Shown in pieces: positions 52,951 through 61,362 of a DNA stretch of 64,000 nucleotides. Both the position numbers and the translations under genes were made by a program. Numbering within the stretch: position 1 is the stretch's first letter; every line of letters begins with the position of its first letter. The stretch comes from Paraburkholderia polaris (GTDB taxonomy: Bacteria; Pseudomonadota; Gammaproteobacteria; Burkholderiales; Burkholderiaceae). The stretch is taken from the NCBI RefSeq assembly GCF_012927345.1, contig NZ_JABBGJ010000029.1:1-64000 (forward strand), given 5' to 3'. The notes beneath the pieces were generated by a model. The model did no database searches, was not told where the DNA came from, and saw only the letters and a list, made by a program, of their open reading frames with translations.

Positions 52951-53514
52951 ATGCTTACCCGCACGCGTCACCTTCGCCGCTTGACCGGACGCTTCGCTTC
53001 ACGCGTGAGCGTGTCTCTATCGCATGCGCATAATGCGGCGGCGCCGTTGACGTCGGCGTTGACGGCGGTTTCGGTTTTGATGCTCGCGGCCATAGCAGGC
53101 TGCACCATCACGCCGCCGGACCGCCCGCTTGTCATCACGCCAGCGGCCGCCGTCAACAGTGCGACGCTCGACCAGTACCGCAGTGCGGTCGCCCAACGCA
53201 TCATCGAACGCAGCCCTTCCTACGTGTTGCACGGCACGCCGCAAGCGATGCTGCGCTCGCTGGTGGTGGTGTCGTTCACGGTGGATCGCGATGGCCGGGT
53301 GGTGCAGTCGTCGGTGTATCGCACCAATGGCGACGACGAAGCCGAAAGCACCGCGCTCGCCACTTTGCGACGCGCCTCGCCGCTGCCGCAACCGCCTGGC
53401 AAATTGCTGAACGGCCGTGGCCAGCTCGAACTGTTCGAAGACTGGCTTTTCAACGACGACGGCAAATTCCAGTTGCGCGAGTTAGCCTCGCCGCAAGCGC
53501 AGGCCATCAACTGA
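52951..53514 (+). CDS. Lipoprotein with TonB-C-like domain
   Basis: A 187-residue protein. After a basic N-terminus a hydrophobic segment (SALTAVSVLMLAAIAGC) ends in a lipobox Cys at about residue 51. The rest resembles a TonB C-terminal/energy-transducer fold: MLRSLVVVSFTVDRDGRVVQSSVYRTNGDDEAESTALATLRRASPLPQPP, where a beta-strand with DRDGRV, then a helix with AL-TLRRA-P-P, is the usual pattern. A lipid-anchored TonB-like domain without its own transmembrane helix is more likely structural than energy-transducing. An in-frame extension upstream (from 52759) lacks a signal sequence at its N-terminus. Confidence 0.75.
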   Translation: MLTRTRHLRRLTGRFASRVSVSLSHAHNAAAPLTSALTAVSVLMLAAIAGCTITPPDRPLVITPAAAVNSATLDQYRSAVAQRIIERSPSYVLHGTPQAMLRSLVVVSFTVDRDGRVVQSSVYRTNGDDEAESTALATLRRASPLPQPPGKLLNGRGQLELFEDWLFNDDGKFQLRELASPQAQAIN

Positions 53515-54039
53515 ACGCGGCGCCGACACCGCGCCCGATAGGCAAGACGCGAGGCAAGTCTTGCCCCGCCTTGCTGCGCCAACGCCGCGCTCGTTATAAT
53601 TTTCCGATTCCCTAAGCCGGGGCCTTCCGGCATGGCCCACGCCGCCCGCTCACCCGCTGGCGCGGCGCGAGTCCAATTGCAGCGCCGCCGCGCCACCCGC
53701 GCAGCCCGCCTGCCTGATACTCGACACACGACGCACGCGACGACCGACGTCTGATCGTCAGCACCTCGCGCTGAACCGGCCGCCCTGCTGTCCGGCCGTC
53801 CGCACGCGCCACGCAGCCCACCGGGTTATTCCCCTGGCAAGGCTGCTTTCGCACGCGAGCGCTGACGACTACCCGCTGCCGTTGTAAGCTGTCGCATCGT
53901 CGCCCGCGCCGAGCATGGCTTCAACCGCCAGCGAGACGCGCCGAAGCGCACGAACTTAAACAAAGATGCCGCCTGACCACGCGCCGCTCGCACGTAAAAG
54001 TGCGGTGCCCAACGGCATCACGACACACGGAGACCCTGC
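53515..54039 (+). other. Long noncoding leader upstream of the MHS transporter
   Basis: About 525 bases without a supported gene. A good promoter lies near its beginning, so a transcript would have a leader of about 430 bases before the MFS ATG. A 40-codon frame from ATG 53632 to TGA 53754 (MAHAARSPAG…THATTDV) lacks a Shine-Dalgarno sequence and is Arg/Ala-rich; it is not claimed as a gene. Confidence 0.45.
53571..53600 (+). promoter_or_regulatory. Strong sigma-70-type promoter upstream of the MHS transporter
   Basis: -35 TTGCTG (53571–53576), 18-base spacer, -10 TATAAT (53595–53600, perfect consensus). The downstream flank TTTTCCGATT is AT-rich. Confidence 0.65.
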
Positions 54040-55347
54040 ATGTCCACTTCGCCGATTTCCGCGGCCCAGCCCAATGCTTCCGGGCAGAACAGCAGCGCGC
54101 GGATCATCTTCGCGAGCTTCATCGGCACCGCGATCGAGTTCTACGATTTCTACGTCTATGCGACCGCCGCGGCGCTCGTCATCGGACCGGTGTTTTTCCC
54201 GCACGGCTCGGCGACCGCCCAGGCCTTGTCGGCTTTCGTCACGTTCGGCATCGCGTTCGTCGCGCGCCCGATCGGCTCGTTTATCTTTGGTCACTTCGGC
54301 GACCGGATCGGCCGTAAGTCGACACTGGTGGCTTCACTACTGGTGATGGGCGTGTCGACCACGCTGATCGGTTTCGTGCCCGGCTACGACTCGATCGGCA
54401 GCCTCGCGCCGATCCTGCTGTGCATCTTGCGCTTCGGCCAGGGTATCGGCCTTGGCGGCGAATGGGGCGGCGCGGCGCTGCTCGCCACCGAGAATGCACC
54501 GGCCGGCAAACGCGGCTGGTTCGGGATGTTCCCGCAGCTGGGACCGTCGATCGGTTTCCTGGCGTCCAACGGTCTGTTCTTCGCTTTGGCGTTGTCTTTG
54601 AGCGACGAGCAATTCCGCAGCTGGGGCTGGCGCGTGCCGTTTATCGTCAGCGCGGTGCTGGTGGCGCTCGGCTTGTATGTGCGATTGAAGATCGCCGAGA
54701 CGCCGGCTTTCCAGGCGGCCATCGAACGCAAGGAACGCGTGAAGGTGCCGATCGCCACGCTGCTGTCGCAGCACTGGCTGCCGACCCTGCTCGGCGCGCT
54801 GGCCATGGTGGTCTGCTACACGCTGTTCTACAACGCCACGACGTTTTCGCTGTCGTACGGCGTGTCAGTGCTGCATATTCCCCGGCCGACCTTCCTCGGC
54901 ATGCTGTGCATCGCGGTCGTGTTCATGGCGCTCGCCACGCCGCTGTCGGCCTGGGCGAGCGACCGTTATGGCCGTAAGCCGGTGCTGATCGTCGGCATCA
55001 TCGCGGCGATCCTGTCGGGCTTCACAATGGCGCCGTTGCTGGGCAGCGGACAGATGCCATTGGTGCTGCTGTTCCTCGTGATCGAACTGTTCCTGATGGG
55101 CGTGACCTTCGCGCCGATGGGCGCGCTGCTGCCGGAACTGTTTCCGACCAACGTGCGCTATACCGGTGCAGGCGTGTCGTACAACCTCGGCGGGATTCTC
55201 GGCGCGTCAGTCGCGCCGTATATCGCGCAGGTGCTGGCCGCGCACGGCGGGCTGACGTGGGTGGGCGCTTATGTGTCGATTGCGGCTGCCGTCAGCATGA
55301 TCGGCGTGCTGTGCATGCGCGAGACGCGCGATGCACGCTTGATGTAA
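54040..55347 (+). CDS. MFS transporter, metabolite:H+ symporter (MHS) family
   Basis: A 435-residue permease with 12 predicted helices. The MHS signature is clear: ASFIGTAIEFYDFYVYATAAALVI in helix 1, FGHFGDRIGRKSTL between helices 2 and 3, and GQGIGLGGEWGGAALLATENAP in helix 4, as in ShiA, ProP and KgtP relatives. The substrate is probably a small organic acid or osmolyte and cannot be named. GGAGA lies upstream of the ATG. It is not close enough to the NRPS, and faces away from it, so an export role for that product is unlikely. Confidence 0.92.
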   Translation: MSTSPISAAQPNASGQNSSARIIFASFIGTAIEFYDFYVYATAAALVIGPVFFPHGSATAQALSAFVTFGIAFVARPIGSFIFGHFGDRIGRKSTLVASLLVMGVSTTLIGFVPGYDSIGSLAPILLCILRFGQGIGLGGEWGGAALLATENAPAGKRGWFGMFPQLGPSIGFLASNGLFFALALSLSDEQFRSWGWRVPFIVSAVLVALGLYVRLKIAETPAFQAAIERKERVKVPIATLLSQHWLPTLLGALAMVVCYTLFYNATTFSLSYGVSVLHIPRPTFLGMLCIAVVFMALATPLSAWASDRYGRKPVLIVGIIAAILSGFTMAPLLGSGQMPLVLLFLVIELFLMGVTFAPMGALLPELFPTNVRYTGAGVSYNLGGILGASVAPYIAQVLAAHGGLTWVGAYVSIAAAVSMIGVLCMRETRDARLM

Positions 55348-55355
55348 AGAGACCG

Positions 55356-55395
55356 AAGACGCGCTGAGTAAATCCCCTGCCTTGCGCGTCTTTTT
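55356..55395 (+). terminator. Terminator after the MHS transporter
   Basis: Stem AAGACGCGC (55356–55364) and GCGCGTCTT (55384–55392) followed by TTT. Confidence 0.8.
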
Positions 55396-55446
55396 GACTT
55401 GCCTATACTCGAATCCAATAACCCTAAGGCAAGCAGGGAGGCTCTG

Positions 55447-55626
55447 ATGAATATCCATCTTCACAATGCGGACATCGTGATGATCATCGCGCTGGCGTTG
55501 CTGTGTTCGCTGCTGCTGGCTTTGCGCTTTCGTCCTGCGACGTGGAAAGGCATCGTCGTGGAAGCGCTGGCCGCGAACGCGGCTGCGATCACCGCGGTGA
55601 TCGCTTTTGAAATGCTGCTCGCCTGA
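55447..55626 (+). CDS. Small two-helix membrane protein
   Basis: A 59-residue protein with two hydrophobic segments (IVMIIALALLCSLLLAL and ALAANAAAITAVIAFEMLL) linked by a short basic loop (RFRPATWKGIV), which predicts a hairpin in the inner membrane. GGGAGG lies 6 bases upstream of the ATG at 55447. No family recognised. It follows the MHS transporter terminator and so probably has its own promoter (TATACT near 55407). Confidence 0.7.
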   Translation: MNIHLHNADIVMIIALALLCSLLLALRFRPATWKGIVVEALAANAAAITAVIAFEMLLA

Positions 55627-55675
55627 GTGGGCGAACGCTGCGACGCCGGTCAGGCGCGGCAGCGTTCGCCCACTC
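55625..55675. terminator. Perfect 17-bp inverted repeat after the small membrane protein
   Basis: GAGTGGGCGAACGCTGC (55625–55641) and GCAGCGTTCGCCCACTC (55659–55675), loop 17. It begins within the stop codon of the upstream gene. No T-run. Confidence 0.7.
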
Positions 55676-55692
55676 GTATCCAAACAAGCGAT

Positions 55693-55733
55693 TGACGGCT
55701 GCCCGTGCCTATGCAGGCAAGCGGCAGCCGTCA
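55693..55733. terminator. Second strong inverted repeat between convergent small genes
   Basis: TGACGGCTGCC (55693–55703) and GGCAGCCGTCA (55723–55733), with an inner GCCTATGCAGGC pairing in the loop. It lies 48 bases beyond the stop of the minus-strand lipoprotein gene. Confidence 0.65.
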
Positions 55734-55780
55734 GGATTTGGCGCTGCGTCTAGCCGAACGCGCGCCACAAGCCGTTACCG

Positions 55781-55909
55781 TTAGTAGTAGCCACCGTGAT
55801 GGTAGTAACCGCCGCCGTAGTAATAGCCAGGCGCCGGTGCAACGATGCAGCCTCCGAGCGCCGTTGCGAGCAGCGTGCCTGCGATCAGGGTCAGGATCAA
55901 GCGTTTCAT
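55781..55909 (-). CDS. Tiny lipoprotein with Tyr/Gly/His tail
   Basis: A 42-residue precursor: signal MKRLILTLIAGTLLATA, lipobox ALGGC, then IVAPAPGYYYGGGYYHHGGYY. The mature part would be only about 20 residues, almost all Pro, Tyr, Gly and His. AAGGAG precedes the ATG at 55909 by 6 bases. Similar short lipoproteins are common in Burkholderia; the function is unknown. The His and Tyr content would allow metal binding, which is speculation. Confidence 0.75.
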   Translation of the reverse strand: MKRLILTLIAGTLLATALGGCIVAPAPGYYYGGGYYHHGGYY

Positions 55910-56662
55910 ATTGTTCTCCTTCCAGTCAGATTCATTCGAGCCGAAACCCCGAATGACTCGATTGAACACGACCCTGCCTCGCGCGAACGTTGCCATTTGT
56001 AAGGGAAGATCACTGGGGTGTTACATGTTTGAACCCCGAAACCAGTCGCGCCGAAGCGTGGCAACGACAGGTTCACATCAGACGAAAACACCACCTATAC
56101 TGCTTCGAACACGCGCGTTTTCGTGCAAACCGTGCCCATGGCGGGTGTGTGGATCGAGGCGCTGACGATGGGTGTTGGATACGCGCTTCTATGCGCGATG
56201 GTTGAGCCGACGGTCTCGCGTTGGAACACACGTGTAGCCAATTAGGCACTCAACGAAAAGCGACAGATTTAACAAGTGTGTAATGCGTGACGCTTATCCG
56301 AACGCAGAGAACGGTCATGAGCGGCAGGCTGCGGGGCGCCGGTGAACGGCATACGAATCTTGCCGGCACGCGCACGGCATGTGTCGATGAATGCACATTG
56401 AACTCGACCGCCGGCCGGCGGTCTCTTTAGAACTGAGTCGATCATTGTGGCCGCTCAGTGCGTGACTGGCGAATGACTCCGTGAATGAGTCGGCGAATGA
56501 CCCAGTTTGTTCATTGCAGCGATTCCTCTCCGCCCGTAGTTCCCCGACGCGGGCGTTTTTCGAGGCGTTCCGTGGCAGCGCTCGTTTGATTGGGCGACTG
56601 TACGTCGCGCCTCTTTTCTTTTAGCCAAACGATTGCGCGAAAGCGCGGCCAAGGCGCTGCGC
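55910..56662. other. 750-base region without a supported gene
   Basis: The largest gene-free stretch here. It contains a perfect 18-base palindrome GACCGCCGGCCGGCGGTC at 56406–56423, followed by TCTTT, and short direct repeats of GAATGA/CGAATGAC at 56470–56505. Open frames on either strand lack start signals or protein-like composition. No tRNA or known sRNA was recognised. Confidence 0.45.
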
Positions 56663-57667
56663 TTAGGCGGCAGCCGATCCGTGCCGCATGACGACGACGC
56701 CCGGCTCGCTATGCACGTAATCGATCGCCTCCAGCGCCTCAGCAATCGACGGCACTGAATGGCCGTCACCGATCGAAATCGAGCGGAACGGCGCTTCGAT
56801 GCCGCAATGCGACGGCGAGGTCGCCACAAAAATCATGACCGTGCGCTTCTGCAATGCATGCGCCAGATGAACGAAACCGGTATCGGTGCCGACCACCAGC
56901 GCGCACGCGTCGATCATCTGCGCGATTTCGGTCACGCTCAGCTTCGGCAGGACGGCCGAGCCCGGCAACTGTGACGCGATTTGCTCCGCCTCGGCTCGCT
57001 CGCCTTCCGAGCCCCACGGCAATACCACACGAAAACCGCGCTGCGCCAACTCGCGACCGACCGCAACCCAATGGGGCAGCGGCCACTTCTTGTCGTCTTT
57101 GGAAGTGGCGTGAAATAGCGCCGCGACCGGCGCGCTGTTAGCCTCGAACGGTGCGGCGGCCGGGTCGGGCAGGCGCAGGTTGTAGACGGCCGGCCCTTCG
57201 ACCTCATAGCCCAGCGCCTCACCCGCGCTGATGCGCATGCCATGCCATGCATTGCACTGCGGACGTGGGCCGAAACGCCCGGTGTAGGCAAATGCGGCGC
57301 CCCGCTCGCCCAGATCCTGGGACTGATAGCCAATACGTTTCGACGAACGCGCCAGGAACGCGATGATCGCGCTCTTGTACACACCGTGAATGTCGATAAT
57401 GAAGTCGTAGCGGTAGGCGCGCAATTCGGCGATCGACGCCGCGATCGCCTTGAAATCGCCCCAGCGGCGCGCCTTCTTGAAGCGGCGCAGCGGTGCGCAC
57501 AGCACGCGGTCCACGCTCTCGCTCCAATGCACCACTTCGGCGAAGGCTTCGTCGGCCGCCCAGTCCACTTCAACGCCGGGAAACGCGCGTTTGACGTCGG
57601 CGACGACTGGCAACGCCTGCACGATATCGCCGAGTGAAGTGACCTTGACGATAAGGACTCGCTTCAT
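56663..57667 (-). CDS. waaC: Lipopolysaccharide heptosyltransferase I
   Basis: A 334-residue GT9-family glycosyltransferase that adds the first L-glycero-D-manno-heptose to Kdo of the LPS inner core at the cytoplasmic face of the inner membrane. The N-terminus MKRVLIVKVTSLGDIVQALPVVADVKRAFP is the WaaC hallmark (LGD with catalytic Asp); the second domain has HATSKDDKKWPLPHWVAVG and the nucleotide-sugar binding VVGTDTGFVHLAHAL. The ATG at 57667 is used because the family starts there. No other waa gene is adjacent. Confidence 0.93.
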   Translation of the reverse strand: MKRVLIVKVTSLGDIVQALPVVADVKRAFPGVEVDWAADEAFAEVVHWSESVDRVLCAPLRRFKKARRWGDFKAIAASIAELRAYRYDFIIDIHGVYKSAIIAFLARSSKRIGYQSQDLGERGAAFAYTGRFGPRPQCNAWHGMRISAGEALGYEVEGPAVYNLRLPDPAAAPFEANSAPVAALFHATSKDDKKWPLPHWVAVGRELAQRGFRVVLPWGSEGERAEAEQIASQLPGSAVLPKLSVTEIAQMIDACALVVGTDTGFVHLAHALQKRTVMIFVATSPSHCGIEAPFRSISIGDGHSVPSIAEALEAIDYVHSEPGVVVMRHGSAAA

Positions 57668-57880
57668 TGAGGACCTATTAGTTGTTCGAACGTCAAACCA
57701 TTTTAGCCGACGATTGGAATAATCTTTGCTGAACACGGCCGAGCGCCATCCAGCCATTAATACGGCGCGTTACATTGCACGCCTTACAAATAAGCCTTTT
57801 ACTATATTTCTAAATACTTTCATACCGTTTTATCGATGCGGCACGTTTTATAATTCACCCTTTGCGCCAGCACATCCCTC

Positions 57881-59296
57881 ATGTCCCGGGCATTCCTTCC
57901 GCTCTCTTCCAGCATCGTGCGTCGCGCCAGACGCCTGTGGCGGCAATATGGCGTCTTCTGGCTCGGCGCGATCGCGGTCGGCCTGGTGGCGGTGCTGTAT
58001 GCACGGCTGATCGACTGGGGCTACGGCGAATTCCGCACGATGCAGCAACACCACGTGTGGGCGCCGTTGATCGTCACGCCCGCTGTCGCGGCGCTCGCTG
58101 TCTGGCTCACGCGCAAGTTCTTCCGCGGCGCCGAAGGCAGCGGCATTCCGCAAGTCATCGCCACCCTGCATTCCAGGCCCGGTGAATACGGCGCACGGTT
58201 GCTGTCGTTCAGGATTCTGTTCGGCAAGATCGCGGTGTCGTTTCTGGCGATTCTCGGCGGCTTCACGATCGGCCGCGAAGGACCGACCGTGCAGGTCGGC
58301 GCGGCACTGATGTTCAATCTGCGGCGGCTGTATCCGCGCTCGAACGCGCAAATCGAACGGCAGCTGGTGCTCGCGGGCGCGGCAGCGGGCTTATCCGCGG
58401 CATTCAATACGCCGCTGGCAGGGATCGTGTTCGCGATCGAGGAGCTCACGCGCAGCTTCGAGGCCCGCGCGAGCGGCGTGCTGATTACGGCGATCATCAT
58501 CGCCGGTGTAATCGCGCTCGGGCTGAACGGCAACTACACCTATTTCGGCACCATCCAGATCGGCGCGCATTTCCCCGATCTGCTGGCGGTGGCCGTCGTG
58601 CTCACGGCAGTCGTCACCGGTATTGCAGGCGGCGTGTTCGGCTGGCTGCTGCTGAACACCGCGCGCTGGATTCCAGCGCCGCTGCGTCAGTTGCACGGCG
58701 AGCGGCCGGTCGTGTTCGCCGCGCTGTGCGGTTTCGTGATCGCGGTGGTCGGCCTCATCTCCGGTGGCACGACCTTCGGCAGCGGCTATGCGGAAGCGCG
58801 CGGACTGCTCGACGGACACGAGCACCTGTCCGTGTTCTATCCGTTTCTGAAGATGATCTCGATGGTCGGCTCGTATCTGCCGGGTATTCCGGGCGGCATC
58901 TTCGCGCCGTCGCTGTCGATCGGTGCGGGCTTCGGCAATCTGCTGCACATGGTGTTCGGCTCGATGCAATTGCCGATGCTGATCGCCCTCGCCATGGTGG
59001 GCTATCTGGCGGCCGTCACGCAGTCGCCGATTACGTCGTTCGTGATCGTGATGGAGATGATCGACGGTCATGCACTGGTGATTTCGCTGATGGCCACCGC
59101 GTTGATTGCGAGCCGCGTGGCGCGTTTCTTCGCGCCGCCGTTGTATGAGTCGCTGGCAGAGCGCTATATGGCGCCGCTGCCGCAGCCGGCACCCGCTCCG
59201 GTGCCGGAAGTCCCCGAAGTCGAAGCGCCCGAAGCAACGGTCATCGATGAAATCAACGGCGACGCCCGCGCTGAAGACAGCGCCCCGCGTCAGTAA
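57881..59296 (+). CDS. ClC-family chloride channel/transporter
   Basis: A 471-residue inner-membrane protein. The anion-selectivity motifs are present: GSGIPQV (86–92), GREGP (131–135, E133 being the gating Glu) and GIPGGIFAPSLS; the central Tyr corresponds to the segment near the C-terminal helices. This intact gating Glu is compatible with a Cl-/H+ antiporter. There are no CBS domains; the C-terminal tail is Pro/Glu-rich (PQPAPAPVPEVPEVEAPEA). An AT-rich region with TATAAT at 57849–57854 precedes the gene. Its last 7 bases overlap a minus-strand lipoprotein gene. Confidence 0.93.
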   Translation: MSRAFLPLSSSIVRRARRLWRQYGVFWLGAIAVGLVAVLYARLIDWGYGEFRTMQQHHVWAPLIVTPAVAALAVWLTRKFFRGAEGSGIPQVIATLHSRPGEYGARLLSFRILFGKIAVSFLAILGGFTIGREGPTVQVGAALMFNLRRLYPRSNAQIERQLVLAGAAAGLSAAFNTPLAGIVFAIEELTRSFEARASGVLITAIIIAGVIALGLNGNYTYFGTIQIGAHFPDLLAVAVVLTAVVTGIAGGVFGWLLLNTARWIPAPLRQLHGERPVVFAALCGFVIAVVGLISGGTTFGSGYAEARGLLDGHEHLSVFYPFLKMISMVGSYLPGIPGGIFAPSLSIGAGFGNLLHMVFGSMQLPMLIALAMVGYLAAVTQSPITSFVIVMEMIDGHALVISLMATALIASRVARFFAPPLYESLAERYMAPLPQPAPAPVPEVPEVEAPEATVIDEINGDARAEDSAPRQ

Positions 59297-59403
59297 ACGA
59301 CGACTGCCGGCACGCGCATCACCAACGGCCGCGCCGGCACCACCACGCAGCCGGCCAGCATGACCGCCAGTACGGCGATCAGAAGCAGATTCTTTTTCAT
59401 CAT
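59290..59403 (-). CDS. 37-residue lipoprotein, overlapping the 3' end of the ClC gene
   Basis: A short gene reading MMKKNLLLIAVLAVMLAGC, then VVVPARPLVMRVPAVVVY. It has a basic start, hydrophobic core and textbook lipobox MLAGC with Cys at residue 19, leaving a mature peptide of 19 residues. GAGGAAT lies just upstream of the two adjacent ATGs (59403 and 59400). The stop codon overlaps the last 7 bases of the convergent ClC gene. Similar in build to the 42-residue lipoprotein at 55781. It may be cotranscribed with the YXWGXW protein 126 bases upstream. Function unknown. Confidence 0.65.
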   Translation of the reverse strand: MMKKNLLLIAVLAVMLAGCVVVPARPLVMRVPAVVVY

Positions 59404-59529
59404 GTATTCCTCTGAAACACAGGGGAGCACTACGCCGAGCGCGTGCGCGGCTTCTGTGTCGTCAAACTGAAGGGAGTGGCACGAGCGGGATCAACCACGC
59501 CGTGCCGCACACCGCTGGAGCCCGCGGAC

Positions 59530-59841
59530 TTACGCCCAGTGGCCTTCGACCCAGCGATAGTTCGGGCCGTGTTCGACCCAGTGGCCCGGCACCCAGTGGT
59601 AGCCGACACGCTCGGCCTGCCAATGACCCGTGACCCACACATAGCGGCCGTGGTCCCAACGCCAATGACCGTGATCCCACACGTAGCCGACGCGCGGCGC
59701 CGGCACGGCTTCGTAACGCACGGCCGGCGGTGCGGACGGCGCGATCAAGACGACTTCCTCGGCGGAAGCGGATGCCACAGCGGATGCACCGGCAGCGATC
59801 AGAACAGCGTTGGCGATCAGCAAGCGAAAGGTCTTGTTCAT
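59530..59841 (-). CDS. YXWGXW-repeat secreted protein
   Basis: A 103-residue protein with signal peptide (MNKTFRLLIANAVLIAAGASAVASASA, cleavage before EEVVL) and a mature part built of short aromatic repeats: YVWDHGHWRWDHGRYVWVTGHWQ, YHWVPGHW and YRWVEGHW. This is the YXWGXW/BcpO-like repeat family of unknown role, common in Burkholderiales. Probably periplasmic or envelope-attached. GAGGGAA precedes the ATG. Confidence 0.85.
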   Translation of the reverse strand: MNKTFRLLIANAVLIAAGASAVASASAEEVVLIAPSAPPAVRYEAVPAPRVGYVWDHGHWRWDHGRYVWVTGHWQAERVGYHWVPGHWVEHGPNYRWVEGHWA

Positions 59842-60167
59842 GTTTTCCCTCTGTAGTTGGACACCGAATACGGCGTTATCCGTTTAATGCGCGAGGGGAC
59901 CAAAGCGCTGACTGCGCGCGTGTAACGGCACACGCTGAAGTGCAACGGATTATTTCGCTGCGCGGCGTAGCAACGTGCGGACATGCGTGGCCGTACACGG
60001 CGAAGCGGCGCGTTTTAGCAGAAAAGGAGAGAACGAGGGGACAGACAGCGCGTAGAACCCGCATCCGCGCGTCAAATTGAACAGCAGAAAGAACAGCGAG
60101 AGGACAGCGCCCACGCGCTCCACCTCGTCACGTCACATCGACGAAACGAAGCAGAACGCGCAGCACG
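59842..60167. other. 326-base region between minE and the YXWGXW gene
   Basis: Contains the promoter of the YXWGXW protein gene and the 3' end of the min operon transcript, but I could identify neither a clear promoter nor a hairpin terminator. No gene seen. Confidence 0.35.
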
Positions 60168-60431
60168 TTATGCGGAACCGGCCTGCGGTATTTCGATCTT
60201 GACCTCGAGCACTTCGAGGTCGTCCTGGCGCTCGAGGCTCACGCGAATATCGTCGTTGGAGATTTTCACGTACTTTGAAATCACGGCCACCAGTTCGCGT
60301 TGCAACGCAGGCAGGTAATCGGCGGGCGCATGGCCGCCGGCGCGCTCGTGCGCGATGATCAACTGCAAGCGTTCCTTCGCTACCGACGCGGACTTCTTCT
60401 TCTCGCCCAGCAAAAACGAAAGAATCGACAT
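60168..60431 (-). CDS. minE: Cell division topological specificity factor MinE
   Basis: An 87-residue protein. The N-terminal membrane-targeting and MinD-binding segment (MSILSFLLGEKKKSASVAKERLQLIIAHERAG) stimulates MinD ATPase; the C-terminal part (LEVLEVKIEIP) forms the dimer interface and sets the pole-to-pole oscillation that keeps FtsZ at mid-cell. 12 bases after minD. Last gene of minCDE. Confidence 0.96.
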   Translation of the reverse strand: MSILSFLLGEKKKSASVAKERLQLIIAHERAGGHAPADYLPALQRELVAVISKYVKISNDDIRVSLERQDDLEVLEVKIEIPQAGSA

Positions 60432-60443
60432 TACGCGCTCCCT

Positions 60444-61259
60444 TTACTTGGTGCCGAAGAGGCGCTGCAGCAGCCCTGGCTTCTGGTAATCGGTAAAGCG
60501 AAGCGACTTCTGCTCGCCGAGGAAACGCGACACGACATCTTTATAGGCTTCTGCGACATCGGTACCGTCGAGGTGCACGGCCGGCAGGCCCTGGTTCGAC
60601 GCATGCAGCACCGCTTCCGATTCCGGGATCACGCCGATCAGATCGATGCGCAGGATTTCCTGGATGTCGGTGAGCGACAGCATTTCGCCTTCGCTCACGC
60701 GCTTCGGGTTGTAGCGGGTGATCAGCAGGTGTTCCTTGATCGGTTCCTTGCTTTCGATCGCGCGCTTGGTCTTCGACGACAGAATGCCAAGGATACGGTC
60801 CGAGTCGCGTACCGAGGAGACTTCCGGATTGGTCACGATCAGCGCTTCGTCGGCGAAGTGCATGGCCAGCAGTGCGCCCGATTCGATACCCGCCGGCGAA
60901 TCGCAAACGATGAATTCGAAGTCCATCGCGATCAGGTCGTTGATGACCTTCTCGACGCCTTCCATGGTCAACGCGTCTTTGTCACGTGTTTGCGAGGCCG
61001 GCAGGATGAACAGGTTCTCGCACTTCTTGTCCTTGATCAGCGCCTGGTTGAGGTTGGCTTCGCCCTGGATCACGTTGATCAGGTCGTACACCACACGGCG
61101 CTCACAGCCCATGATGAGGTCGAGGTTACGCAGGCCGACGTCGAAGTCGATCACGGCGGTTTTGCTGCCACGCAATGCGAGGGCCGATGCAAAACTCGCG
61201 CTCGTGGTCGTCTTGCCCACGCCACCCTTGCCCGAAGTCACCACAATGATTTTTGCCAT
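60444..61259 (-). CDS. minD: Septum site-determining ATPase MinD
   Basis: A 271-residue ParA/MinD ATPase. The deviant Walker A GKGGVGKTT is near the N-terminus, followed by VIDFDVGLRNLDLIMGCERR and the ICDSPAGIESGAL segment. The C-terminal amphipathic membrane-targeting helix is at the end (KPGLLQRLFGTK). It recruits MinC to the membrane and is displaced by MinE. The order minC–minD–minE is standard. Confidence 0.97.
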   Translation of the reverse strand: MAKIIVVTSGKGGVGKTTTSASFASALALRGSKTAVIDFDVGLRNLDLIMGCERRVVYDLINVIQGEANLNQALIKDKKCENLFILPASQTRDKDALTMEGVEKVINDLIAMDFEFIVCDSPAGIESGALLAMHFADEALIVTNPEVSSVRDSDRILGILSSKTKRAIESKEPIKEHLLITRYNPKRVSEGEMLSLTDIQEILRIDLIGVIPESEAVLHASNQGLPAVHLDGTDVAEAYKDVVSRFLGEQKSLRFTDYQKPGLLQRLFGTK

Positions 61260-61362
61260 TACCCTTACCTGTGTTCGTCAAATTCGTCAATTATGTGCGG
61301 CCATATTTGCCGTGGAACGCCGCGTGCCGAGATCGTTCAGGGCAGCGCGCGCGTCACGTCGA

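Noticed and set aside
53632..53754. Short frame in the MHS transporter leader as a leader peptide
   Set aside because: No Shine-Dalgarno sequence and an Arg/Ala-rich composition expected from random GC-rich DNA; kept only as a note.
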